NCBI GenBank assembly: GCA_946482325.1
Contig: CAMLRA010000180.1
Span: 1 to 7,696 of the forward strand
Source of the DNA: an uncultured Chromatiaceae bacterium
GTDB taxonomy: Bacteria; Pseudomonadota; Gammaproteobacteria; Enterobacterales; Alteromonadaceae
DNA: 7,696 bases
Reading direction: 5' to 3'
Below the pieces are notes generated by a model that did no database searches, was not told where the DNA came from, and saw only the letters and a list, made by a program, of their open reading frames with translations. Positions within the stretch are counted from its first letter, which is position 1, and every line of letters starts with the position of its first letter. Shown here piece after piece: positions 1-5,315 of the stretch. The position numbers were made by a program, and so were the translations under genes.

Positions 1-618
1 GTGACTTTGGCATAGCGGACTTGCCAAAGCCTCGCTGAGGCTCAGACGTTGAACACCGGCTAAGCCCTGTTCGATGAGCTGATTTGCCCGTTGTTCAATC
101 CAGCCGGTCGCATCCGTATCGGCCGGCCCACCGTGTGGCGGGTTGTATTTGATGCCACCATCGGAAGGTGGATTATGCGACGGCGTGATAATTAAACCAT
201 CAGCCTGCGATCCGCTTTGGCCACGGTTAAAATTCAGAATGGCATGCGACACGACCGGTGTCGGCGTAAAACCAAAACCTTGTTGTACTTTCACCGTCAC
301 TCCATTGGCAATCAATACCTGTAATGCAGTCTGAAACGCCGGCTCAGACAATGCATGGGTGTCCTTACCAACAAACATCGGCCCGGAGATGCCCTGTGCG
401 GCGCGATATTCCGCAACCGCCTGACAGACCGCCAGTATATGCGCTTCGTTAAAAGAACCTGCGCTCGCCACGCCCCGATGGCCGGAAGTGCCAAACGCTA
501 CCCGCTGCGCGGCGTCGGTTAAATCAGGAGTGATGGTGTAATAATGACTGCAAAGACGGGGAATATTTTCCAGCATCGCGCGAGGCACCTGCTGGCCGGC
601 CAATGGGTGTAACGACAT
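1..618 (-). CDS. pgm: Phosphoglucomutase, alpha-D-glucose type (N-terminal 206 residues, cut by window edge)
   Basis: Interconverts glucose-1-phosphate and glucose-6-phosphate in the cytoplasm, linking glycolysis to glycogen and UDP-glucose synthesis. Reading from the ATG at 618 to the edge gives 206 uninterrupted codons that follow E. coli Pgm closely: FGTSGHRG at residues 42-49, [13 protein letters not shown] at 83-95, GFTPTP at 116-121, and the active-site loop TPSHNPP at 145-151 with the phosphoserine at Ser147, then [16 protein letters not shown] family member of usual length (about 545 residues) would have roughly 340 more residues beyond position 1. The start is supported by the Shine-Dalgarno sequence AAAGGAAG (622-630 on the complement) and by alignment with the E. 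coli N terminus. It lies 71 bases downstream of seqA on the same strand, the conserved seqA-pgm arrangement, and is probably cotranscribed with it. Confidence 0.96.
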   Translation of the reverse strand, partial: MSLHPLAGQQVPRAMLENIPRLCSHYYTITPDLTDAAQRVAFGTSGHRGVASAGSFNEAHILAVCQAVAEYRAAQGISGPMFVGKDTHALSEPAFQTALQVLIANGVTVKVQQGFGFTPTPVVSHAILNFNRGQSGSQADGLIITPSHNPPSDGGIKYNPPHGGPADTDATGWIEQRANQLIEQGLAGVQRLSLSEALASPLCQSH

Positions 619-636
619 AAAGCTTCCTTTTCAAAT

Positions 637-670
637 CGTAGAGCCGGACAAAGGCCGGCGTAGAACCGGC
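637..670 (-). repeat. Paired CGTAGARCCGG repeats forming two alternative hairpins in the seqA-pgm spacer
   Basis: CGTAGAGCCGG (637-647) and CGTAGAACCGG (659-669) are direct repeats 22 bases apart with one mismatch. GCCGG at 643-647 can pair with CCGGC at 655-659, and GCCGG at 654-658 can pair with CCGGC at 666-670. Each has a 7-base loop, and the two hairpins exclude each other because they share 655-658. They lie just upstream of the pgm ribosome binding site. No U-tract follows, so this is not a terminator. A role in RNA processing or differential expression is only inference. Confidence 0.5.
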
Positions 671-689
671 ACGCTGCCACTGGCGCAGA

Positions 690-1193
690 TCAGAGAAAAT
701 CGCGGATCGTTTCTGCTTCTTCTGCACTATAACCAAGTTTTAATGCCGCTTCGGTCAGCATCATTTTTTTCCGCGTGGTGTTGGAGTTGGTGATCACCCA
801 AAACTCACTGTTGGGAATTTGTTTTGGATTGGTGCTGCTGCCCGCTTCCAGTAAATCTGTATCGCTGCGACCAAAATACACCCGGTTGCGACCTTTGATG
901 TCCAGCACCTGAGCGAAATCTTGTTTGTGTGCCCGAGCCAGCGCCGACAGGATAATCAGAAAACGGCCAACAACAGACAACTCGGCCTGTAAATCCTGTT
1001 TGCTCAGGATATCAAAAACTTTCTGACCCGATTTTGAATTTTCTGCGACAGCTGCAACGACAGCCGCTGGCTGGGCAACCGGCTGCTTATTCAGTAGAAT
1101 ACGGCGCAAAATATCATTGGCACTCTCGCCAATGCGTTGGGTCTGTCCGGCGATAAAGTGATAAAGCTCGTCGTCAATTTCGATTGTGTTCAT
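690..1193 (-). CDS. seqA: SeqA, negative modulator of replication initiation
   Basis: SeqA binds hemimethylated GATC sites behind the replication fork, sequesters oriC and the dnaA promoter against re-initiation, and organises new DNA. The 167-residue product is slightly shorter than E. coli SeqA (181), with the difference in the linker. The N-terminal multimerisation domain is seen as MNTIEIDDELYHFIAGQTQRI and DILRRILL (residues 1-35). A short Ala/Val-rich linker follows, then the DNA-binding domain from about residue 60. It keeps FLIILSALARAH, GRNRVYFGRS and the GATC-contact loop WVITNSNT, whose Asn136 and Asn138 correspond to the E. coli Asn150/Asn152 pair. The start is the ATG at 1193, with a modest AGG upstream and the conserved MxTIEIDDELY N terminus. 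Divergent from ybfF and upstream of pgm, as in E. coli. I saw no GATC cluster in the 98-base divergent spacer. Confidence 0.97.
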   Translation of the reverse strand: MNTIEIDDELYHFIAGQTQRIGESANDILRRILLNKQPVAQPAAVVAAVAENSKSGQKVFDILSKQDLQAELSVVGRFLIILSALARAHKQDFAQVLDIKGRNRVYFGRSDTDLLEAGSSTNPKQIPNSEFWVITNSNTTRKKMMLTEAALKLGYSAEEAETIRDFL

Positions 1194-1291
1194 GTAAATA
1201 CCTATAAAAGACCCAAAATGACATGGCCCGCGTATCCAGCCAGGCCCATCGGCACAGCAGGCAGACTCGTGGCAGAATCAAGAGGAATTCC

Positions 1292-2053
1292 ATGATATTA
1301 CATACCGACATCACAGGCCAAGGGACTCCGTTGTTATTAATTCACGGACTGTTCGGCAGTGGCGAGAATCTCGGCATGATAGCCCGGTTACTGGCTGACC
1401 GCTTTCGCGTCATCAACGTTGATTTGCGCAACCATGGCCGCTCCGGTCATAGCGATGAAGTGAGCTATACATCAATGGCTGCAGATCTGGTCGAAACCAT
1501 GGACACTTTAGGTTTGCAGACTGCGGCGGTGCTGGGTCATTCGATGGGCGGCAAAGCGGCGATGCAACTTGCGTTGTCATACCCAACGCGGGTTAGCAAG
1601 CTGGTACTGGCAGATATTTCGCCGGTGGTCAGTCAGGCCCGTCACTTGGGCATCCTCGATGCATTAAATAGTATCGACTTGACAACACTTACCGATCGCA
1701 AAGATGCCGACCGCCAGTTGCAACAAGGCATCAGCGATGCCGGCACCCGCGCTTTCCTGCTCAAAAGCCTGCAGAAAACCGACCAGGGCTTTCAGTGGCG
1801 TTTTAATCTGGCTGCGCTTACCGCGCAATATCCGCAGGTGTTAGCTGCGCCACAAGCCACGGGCTCGTACGACGGCCCGGTGCTGTTTATCAAGGGCGGT
1901 AATTCAGATTATTTGTTGGCAGAGCATCAGTCCCAAATCCAACAACTGTTTCCAAAGGCCCGCGCTAAAGTGATTGAAGGCACTGGTCATTGGCTACATG
2001 CAGAAAAACCAGCGGCTTTTGCCAAAATTACTGCAGACTTTTTATTGAGTTGA
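1292..2053 (+). CDS. ybfF: YbfF-type alpha/beta hydrolase (acyl-CoA/thioester-type esterase)
   Basis: Cytoplasmic esterase of the alpha/beta hydrolase fold. E. coli YbfF acts on short esters and acyl-CoA thioesters, but its physiological substrate is not settled. Visible are the oxyanion-hole segment LLIHGLFGSGENLG (residues 15-28), DLRNHGRSGHS (44-54), the nucleophile elbow GHSMGG (82-87) with Ser84, the strand VLADISP (105-111) with Asp108 as a candidate acid, and the C-terminal GTGHWLHAEKP (230-240) with His233. At 253 residues it matches the family length of about 254. The reading frame is open from 1223, but the true start is the ATG at 1292: AGAGGA lies 6 bases upstream, and the family N terminus (MxLH, then the first strand) begins there, while the extra 23 residues are Arg/Ser-rich and unlike the family. 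Divergent from seqA. Confidence 0.93.
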   Translation: MILHTDITGQGTPLLLIHGLFGSGENLGMIARLLADRFRVINVDLRNHGRSGHSDEVSYTSMAADLVETMDTLGLQTAAVLGHSMGGKAAMQLALSYPTRVSKLVLADISPVVSQARHLGILDALNSIDLTTLTDRKDADRQLQQGISDAGTRAFLLKSLQKTDQGFQWRFNLAALTAQYPQVLAAPQATGSYDGPVLFIKGGNSDYLLAEHQSQIQQLFPKARAKVIEGTGHWLHAEKPAAFAKITADFLLS

Positions 2054-2080
2054 CGCAATTTTTTCTGTTGCGCTTTGTGC

Positions 2081-2089
2081 TATATTGCG
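2081..2089 (+). promoter_or_regulatory. Probable extended -10 promoter for the DUF2788-ybfE-fldA operon
   Basis: TGC immediately before TATATT (2078-2086) makes an extended -10 element about 30 bases upstream of the DUF2788 start codon. No good -35 is seen at the usual distance (the region is a T-run), which is common for extended -10 promoters. The start site would fall near 2093. The GCGC copies at 2070-2073 and 2087-2090 followed by GGG and eight T's could instead form a weak terminator for ybfF; the two readings are not exclusive. Confidence 0.45.
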
Positions 2090-2114
2090 CGGGTTTTTTT
2101 TGCAGGTCTCCGTC

Positions 2115-2336
2115 ATGTTAAATCAGTACATGGAACAAATTGAAACCTTTGGCACCTGGTTTGCGCTCGCTGCATTGTTTTTCCTGATTGGGATGGCAAT
2201 TCAGGATGTGCTGAAAAAAGGTGATGTGCCGAAATTCGGCAGGATTTTTGTCTGGCTGGTATTGTTTCTTGGATGCTTTGGTTTTATTGCTAAAGGAATT
2301 ATTCAGGTTATTTACGAGTCACAGGGCATGGGCTGA
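2115..2336 (+). CDS. Small two-helix membrane protein, DUF2788 family
   Basis: A 73-residue protein of unknown function. The first hydrophobic segment runs through WFALAALFFLIGMAI (about residues 15-29). A short charged turn DVLKKGDVPKFGR follows, then a second hydrophobic segment, IFVWLVLFLGCFGFIAKGIIQVI (about 43-66). The product should be an inner-membrane hairpin with the basic loop in the cytoplasm, which would put both termini outside. This matches the DUF2788 proteins commonly found next to ybfE and fldA in Shewanella and relatives, as I recall. The ATG at 2115 is preferred over the TTG at 2085 because it begins the amphipathic MLNQYMEQ and has GCAGG upstream, and because the TTG overlaps the probable promoter. 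The stop codon overlaps the ybfE start by one base (TGATG), indicating translational coupling. Confidence 0.82.
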   Translation: MLNQYMEQIETFGTWFALAALFFLIGMAIQDVLKKGDVPKFGRIFVWLVLFLGCFGFIAKGIIQVIYESQGMG

Positions 2337-2623
2337 TGGCAAAAATTTCCAGCGACAGAACAACAATTGACCTGTTCGCCCATGAGAAGCGTCCGGGTCG
2401 ACCGAAAACCAATCCTCTGCCGCGTGAAGAACAGCTGAAACTGAATAAGCGCAATCAGGTGCGGCGAGATCGCAGTAAAGGGTTAAAACGCATTGAGTCG
2501 AAGATACCGGAAGATTTGTATCAAAAGCTGGATGCAAGAGCACAGGCACTGCAGACCACCCGCAGTGCGTTGATCGAACAACTGTTAACGCAGGCTTTAG
2601 CAAAGCCGTTGATAACAAAGTAA
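2336..2623 (+). CDS. ybfE: YbfE, small basic protein (annotated LexA-regulated in E. coli)
   Basis: A 95-residue cytoplasmic protein, strongly basic in its first half (EKRPGRPKTNPLPREEQ, then KLNKRNQVRRDRSKGLKR). It ends in a segment resembling a ribbon-helix-helix DNA-binding unit: a short strand RIESKIP at about 52-58, then two helices, EDLYQKLDARAQAL and TRSALIEQLLTQAL. This layout and the GRPKTNPL stretch match YbfE, whose E. coli gene lies beside fldA and belongs to the SOS regulon. Its molecular function is unknown; DNA binding is inferred from the fold pattern. The start is translationally coupled to the DUF2788 stop through TGATG. I saw no CTGT-N8-ACAG LexA box upstream, so SOS control is not supported by this sequence. 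Confidence 0.85.
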   Translation: MAKISSDRTTIDLFAHEKRPGRPKTNPLPREEQLKLNKRNQVRRDRSKGLKRIESKIPEDLYQKLDARAQALQTTRSALIEQLLTQALAKPLITK

Positions 2624-2635
2624 GAAGGCTGAATT

Positions 2636-3166
2636 ATGGCTACTGTTGGTATTTTCTTTGGCAGCGACACCGGTAACACTGAACATGTCGCAAAACAAAT
2701 CCAGAAAGAACTGGGTAAAAATCTGGTTGATGTTCACGATATTGCCAAGAGCTCAAAAGAAGACATCGCCGCTTTTGACCTGCTGCTGTTCGGGATCCCG
2801 ACCTGGTACTATGGCGAAGCACAATGTGACTGGGATGACTTTTTCCCTGAACTGGAAAACATTGATTTTAATAACAAATTAGTCGCGATTTTTGGTTGTG
2901 GCGATCAGGAAGATTACGCAGAGTATTTCCTGGATGCGATGGGCACCTTGCGCGATATCATTGAGCCAAAAGGCGCAATTATCGTCGGTCACTGGCCAAC
3001 CAAAGGCTACAATTTCGTCGCGTCGAAAGCTCTGGTAGACAACGACCATTTTGTTGGTTTGGGCATCGACGAAGACCGTCAGCCAGAACTGAGCGAAACG
3101 CGTATCAAGCAATGGTGTAAACAGATTTATGATGAGCTGAGCCTGAAAGATCTCGAAGGTCTCTAA
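2636..3166 (+). CDS. fldA: Flavodoxin FldA (long-chain, FMN-binding)
   Basis: A small cytoplasmic electron carrier replacing ferredoxin under iron limitation. In E. coli it feeds electrons to IspG/IspH, biotin synthase, cobalamin-dependent methionine synthase and activating enzymes. The 176 residues include the FMN phosphate loop SDTGNT (10-15), the first flavin-stacking residue in IPTWYYGE (Trp57) and the second in GCGDQEDYAEYF (Tyr94). The roughly 20-residue insertion typical of long-chain flavodoxins is present (PTKGYNF onward), and length equals E. coli FldA. It starts with ATG at 2636, 7 bases after GAAGG, and 12 bases after the ybfE stop, so it is probably the last gene of that operon. 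A hairpin terminator follows 21 bases after the stop. Only one other iron gene, fur, lies nearby, about 1 kb downstream. Confidence 0.97.
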   Translation: MATVGIFFGSDTGNTEHVAKQIQKELGKNLVDVHDIAKSSKEDIAAFDLLLFGIPTWYYGEAQCDWDDFFPELENIDFNNKLVAIFGCGDQEDYAEYFLDAMGTLRDIIEPKGAIIVGHWPTKGYNFVASKALVDNDHFVGLGIDEDRQPELSETRIKQWCKQIYDELSLKDLEGL

Positions 3167-3187
3167 GTAGCAATTCGGTTCAATGAA

Positions 3188-3217
3188 AAAGCCACCGTCA
3201 GGTGGCTTTGTTGTTTT
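3188..3217. terminator. Bidirectional terminator between fldA and the VOC gene
   Basis: AAAGCCACC (3188-3196), the loop GTCA and GGTGGCTTT (3201-3209) form a perfect 9-bp stem. On the plus strand it is followed by a T-rich tail (TTTGTTGTTTTT). On the minus strand it ends in TTTTTC, so it can stop both fldA and the converging DUF4442-VOC transcript. Confidence 0.88.
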
Positions 3218-3233
3218 TGCAGATCAGTTCGCG

Positions 3234-3596
3234 TTAACGTACCTGAGCTAAATCAAACAACGGATTTTGAATCAGTCCCAGCACATTGCCAAAAGGATCG
3301 CCCAAACTCGCGACCCGGATACCGTCACCAACATCAGTTACCGGAGCAACGACGTCGGCACCGAGCGCCCTGATGCGTTCGAGCTCCGCATCAATATCCT
3401 CAGTGCCCCAATACACAGTCTGGCCATCGCGGCTCGGTTGCCCATCCGGGACCAACCCAAGCTCAAAGCCACCGATGGCAAAGCCAACATAAAATGGCTG
3501 ATTAAAATAAGGTTCGGTCTGAAATACCTGTTGATACCATGCAGTGGCAGCCGCCAAATCAGCGACCGGATAAATGACAGTACGAAGTCCCAGCAT
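3234..3596 (-). CDS. VOC-superfamily (glyoxalase/bleomycin-resistance fold) protein
   Basis: A 120-residue single-domain protein with two beta-alpha-beta-beta-beta half-modules: LRTVIYPVADLAAATAWYQQVF (4-25) through FELGLVP (44-50), then TVYWGTEDIDAELERIRALGADVVAP (60-85) through VASLGDPFGNVLGLIQNP (95-112). These are hallmarks of the VOC fold. The usual metal ligands are poorly represented: no His or Glu in the first strand, and Gly107 where many enzymes have Glu in the DPxGNxxE motif. Metal-dependent catalysis is therefore doubtful and the substrate cannot be named. The ATG at 3596 is chosen over an upstream one at 3677 because GGGGA lies just upstream and the fold begins there; the longer form would overlap the previous gene. 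It starts 13 bases after the DUF4442 stop, so the two are surely cotranscribed. Confidence 0.85.
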   Translation of the reverse strand: MLGLRTVIYPVADLAAATAWYQQVFQTEPYFNQPFYVGFAIGGFELGLVPDGQPSRDGQTVYWGTEDIDAELERIRALGADVVAPVTDVGDGIRVASLGDPFGNVLGLIQNPLFDLAQVR

Positions 3597-3609
3597 GATT
3601 CCCCTACCT

Positions 3610-4080
3610 TTAGCTTTCTCTGTGTTGCGGTTTCTTTCGAATATACACAGTACGGTTGACTTCGCAAACCACCTCACCGGCTTTGTTTTTTACCAGCACC
3701 AGAAACTGCGGGAAATACTTCTGCCCTTCGTCCGTGGCAGCTTTAATCTCGGCAATGGTCGCGTCATGCAACCAGAACTCCGCAGTCAGGGTGCCTCGAC
3801 CCGGCCGGATAAAATCGATATCAGCCTTTTTATCCCAAACCATGTAGGTTTTGCCCATAGCCCCCATCAGCAACAAAGGGTATATCGGATCGGTCATCGC
3901 AAACATCGAACCGCCAAACTGGCTGCTATTGATATTACGACGCCAGGGCCTGTCACTTAATTCGACTTTAGCGTAACGATAATCACTTGAAAGCACGGCG
4001 ACTTTGATACCGTTAAACCAGAATGGTGGCCAGAAATTCAGTAAATGCCGCATGACACCGGGTTTAAACGCCCATTTCAT
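3610..4080 (-). CDS. DUF4442 hotdog-fold protein (thioesterase-like)
   Basis: A 156-residue cytoplasmic protein. It has a hydrophobic, Trp-rich N-terminal helix (LLNFWPPFWFNGIKV, residues 13-27), then the conserved block RRNINSSQFGGSMFAMTDPIYPLLLM (47-72), followed by the strands KADIDFIRPGRGTLTAEFWL and FLVLVKNKAGEVVCEVNRTVYIRKK. This is the DUF4442 pattern, a hotdog-fold group related to acyl-CoA thioesterases and PaaI-like proteins. An acyl-thioester substrate is plausible but unproven. The start ATG at 4080 has a strong GAGGAG on the complement (4086-4091). First gene of a two-gene operon with the VOC gene, divergent from fur. A CATAAT hexamer at 4110-4115 on the minus strand is a possible -10, with no good -35. 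Confidence 0.85.
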   Translation of the reverse strand: MKWAFKPGVMRHLLNFWPPFWFNGIKVAVLSSDYRYAKVELSDRPWRRNINSSQFGGSMFAMTDPIYPLLLMGAMGKTYMVWDKKADIDFIRPGRGTLTAEFWLHDATIAEIKAATDEGQKYFPQFLVLVKNKAGEVVCEVNRTVYIRKKPQHRES

Positions 4081-4104
4081 TGGTTGCTCCTCAACTGGTC
4101 TGTC

Positions 4105-4128
4105 CTGTGATTATGCCGCTTTTCACAG
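4105..4128. promoter_or_regulatory. Inverted repeat CTGTGA-N12-TCACAG upstream of the DUF4442 gene
   Basis: CTGTGA (4105-4110) and TCACAG (4123-4128) are perfect 6-base inverted arms separated by 12 bases. The minus-strand CATAAT hexamer at 4110-4115 overlaps the left arm and the spacer. It may be an operator or a leader hairpin. The arms resemble CRP half-sites, but the spacer is twice the CRP length, so it is not called as CRP. Confidence 0.3.
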
Positions 4129-4178
4129 CGCCTGACCAGCGATCCGGTCAACAAGCCAATTTTCGCTTTTCCTCAACC

Positions 4179-4197
4179 GATTAATAGTCTTATAATC
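4179..4197 (+). promoter_or_regulatory. fur promoter -10 with overlapping Fur-box-like dyad
   Basis: TATAAT at 4191-4196 is a perfect -10 hexamer, 30 bases before the fur start codon. The -35 region is weak (TTTCCT at 4168-4173 with 17-base spacing). Over the -10 lies the 19-base imperfect dyad GATTAATAGTCTTATAATC (4179-4197), in which 7 of 9 base pairs are symmetric. Set against the Fur consensus GATAATGATAATCATTATC it agrees at 11 of 19 positions, mostly in the outer arms. Autorepression of fur through this site is inferred; E. coli fur is known to be autoregulated. Confidence 0.5.
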
Positions 4198-4226
4198 CGG
4201 TAACCATATTATTTAGTGATGCCCCC

Positions 4227-4673
4227 ATGCCCGATCATAACAGCGAGCTGCGTAAAGCAGGTTTAAAAGTCACACTGCCCCGCGTAAAAATCCTGGAGAT
4301 CCTGCAGGACCCGGCACATCAGCACATCAGTGCTGAAGACGTGTACAAAATCCTGCTGGAAATTGGCGAAGACATCGGTCTGGCTACTGTCTACCGGGTG
4401 CTCAACCAATTCGATGACGCCGGCATTGTCACCCGTCATCATTTTGAAGGTGGCAAATCGGTGTTTGAGTTGAGCCGGATTGATCACCACGATCATCTGG
4501 TCTGCCTGAACTGCGGTAAAGTGATTGAATTCGAAGATGATGAAATCGAGCGTAAACAGCTGGAAATTTCGGAAAAAAATGGCATCAAACTGACCCACCA
4601 CAGCCTGTATCTGTATGGCGAGTGCGTCGATAAAGTCAGCTGCGAACAGTTTAAAGACAGCCAGCATAAATAA
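4227..4673 (+). CDS. fur: Ferric uptake regulator Fur
   Basis: Dimeric Fe(II)-dependent repressor of iron-uptake genes. The 148-residue protein follows E. coli Fur from the first residues: LRKAGLKVTLPRVKILEILQ (8-27), the DNA-recognition helix region GLATVYRVLNQFDDAGIVTRH (51-71), FEGGKSVFEL (73-82), the metal site HHDH (87-90), the structural zinc pair Cys93-X2-Cys96, and HHSLYLYG (124-131) with a second cysteine pair at Cys133 and Cys139. The second pair is one residue further apart than in E. coli Fur (Cys133/Cys138). The His/Asp-rich tail of E. coli is reduced to a short KDSQHK. The ATG at 4227 matches the family N terminus although its Shine-Dalgarno (AGTGATG) is weak, which fits modest expression. 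A terminator follows 16 bases after the stop. Divergent from the DUF4442-VOC operon. Confidence 0.97.
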   Translation: MPDHNSELRKAGLKVTLPRVKILEILQDPAHQHISAEDVYKILLEIGEDIGLATVYRVLNQFDDAGIVTRHHFEGGKSVFELSRIDHHDHLVCLNCGKVIEFEDDEIERKQLEISEKNGIKLTHHSLYLYGECVDKVSCEQFKDSQHK

Positions 4674-4689
4674 GCTGTAGTGTCACAGT

Positions 4690-4717
4690 AAAAAAGCCGC
4701 TGAACAGCGGCTTTTTT
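4690..4717. terminator. Bidirectional terminator between fur and the lipoprotein gene
   Basis: AAAAAAGCCGCT (4690-4701), the tetraloop GAAC and AGCGGCTTTTTT (4706-4717) form a perfect 12-bp stem including the A/T tails. It has U-tracts on both strands and lies between converging genes. Confidence 0.93.
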
Positions 4718-4738
4718 ATTACGACTCAAATTCTTCTT

Positions 4739-5161
4739 TTAGTGTTGCACATCCAGCAACACACATTGTTGTTGCCGGCAGGCCGGTACGGGTGCCGGTA
4801 ACTGCTGGCAAGTGCTGCGTAAGCCCAGCCGTTGTTGCTGATCCTGCCGCGTTTTGGTGTAACGATCGTTAGTGATGGTCAACATTCTCTGATCAGTCTG
4901 CTGTGTCGAGTACAGCAGAAACTGCTCAGGTCCGCCACAGGGTCGCGAGCCGATCCCGATCACCTGACATTGTTGGTCCGTATTGCAACTTTTATCCGCC
5001 GTTAATTTTTGCATGCGTTGATACAACTGGCGGCCGTCGACCTGCATTTGTGCCAGCGGCCCATCAAGTTCTGTCAGTAAATTTTGATTCTTTGGTGGTG
5101 TCTGCGCACAACCAGCAAGCCAAACCAGTGAAACCAGCGAACATGTACGTAACAATGACAT
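4739..5161 (-). CDS. Small cysteine-rich lipoprotein of unknown function
   Basis: A 140-residue protein with a short lipoprotein signal peptide: MSLLRTCSLVSLVWLAGC, with lipobox LAGC at 15-18 and Cys18 as the predicted lipidation site. Residues 19-20 (Ala-Gln) are not an inner-membrane Asp retention signal, so outer-membrane anchoring is likely. The mature part has a polar, Gln-rich helix (about 28-56), then six cysteines at 59, 65, 75, 118, 128 and 133. They lie in SCNTDQQC, GIGSRPCGGP and a C-terminal C-x9-C-x4-C, and probably form three disulfides in the periplasm. The CxxDxQC...RPCGGP pattern recalls scattered uncharacterised proteins I have no name for. The start ATG at 5161 has AGGGAAG about 7 bases upstream. 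It stands alone between two terminators and has its own probable promoter. Confidence 0.8.
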   Translation of the reverse strand: MSLLRTCSLVSLVWLAGCAQTPPKNQNLLTELDGPLAQMQVDGRQLYQRMQKLTADKSCNTDQQCQVIGIGSRPCGGPEQFLLYSTQQTDQRMLTITNDRYTKTRQDQQQRLGLRSTCQQLPAPVPACRQQQCVLLDVQH

Positions 5162-5218
5162 TCAAACTTCCCTGAGCAAGCGCACTGCCGCAAATTGTTA
5201 AAATGGTGTGAGGCGCTT

Positions 5219-5246
5219 AGATTAACAAGCCGGTATTTGCAGTCAA
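5219..5246 (-). promoter_or_regulatory. Probable sigma-70 promoter of the lipoprotein gene
   Basis: On the minus strand, TTGACT (5241-5246) and TAATCT (5219-5224) are separated by 16 bases. The -35 matches 5 of 6 consensus bases. The -10 matches at the three most conserved positions. The predicted start near 5212 leaves a leader of about 50 bases before the ATG at 5161. Confidence 0.5.
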
Positions 5247-5250
5247 GAAA

Positions 5251-5310
5251 ACTTGCACAAACACTTGTACAAAAATTGTCAGCGAGTATGACAGACAACA
5301 CCTTGTTCAA
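5251..5310 (-). promoter_or_regulatory. Three TTGNNCAA palindromic sites upstream of the lipoprotein promoter
   Basis: A 12-base unit is tandemly repeated at 5251-5262 and 5263-5274 (ACTTGYACAAAM, 10 of 12 identical), placing TTGCACAA (5254-5261) and the perfect palindrome TTGTACAA (5266-5273) 12 bases apart. A third, TTGTTCAA, is at 5303-5310. The tandem pair abuts the upstream side of the -35, where activators bind. A regulator site is inferred; chance in A/T-rich sequence is possible. Confidence 0.35.
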
Positions 5311-5315
5311 CACAA

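Noticed and set aside
1223..1291. N-terminal extension of the ybfF product
   Set aside because: The Arg/Ser-rich residues do not match the family, and AGAGGA immediately precedes the ATG at 1292.
3597..3677. Longer VOC start
   Set aside because: It would overlap the end of the DUF4442 gene; the fold and a Shine-Dalgarno support 3596.
4105..4128. CRP binding site
   Set aside because: TGTGA and TCACA are 12 bases apart, whereas CRP sites have 6.
4263..4667. Antisense open frame through fur
   Set aside because: It is a shadow of the fur codons; the product has no recognisable features and there is no ribosome binding site.
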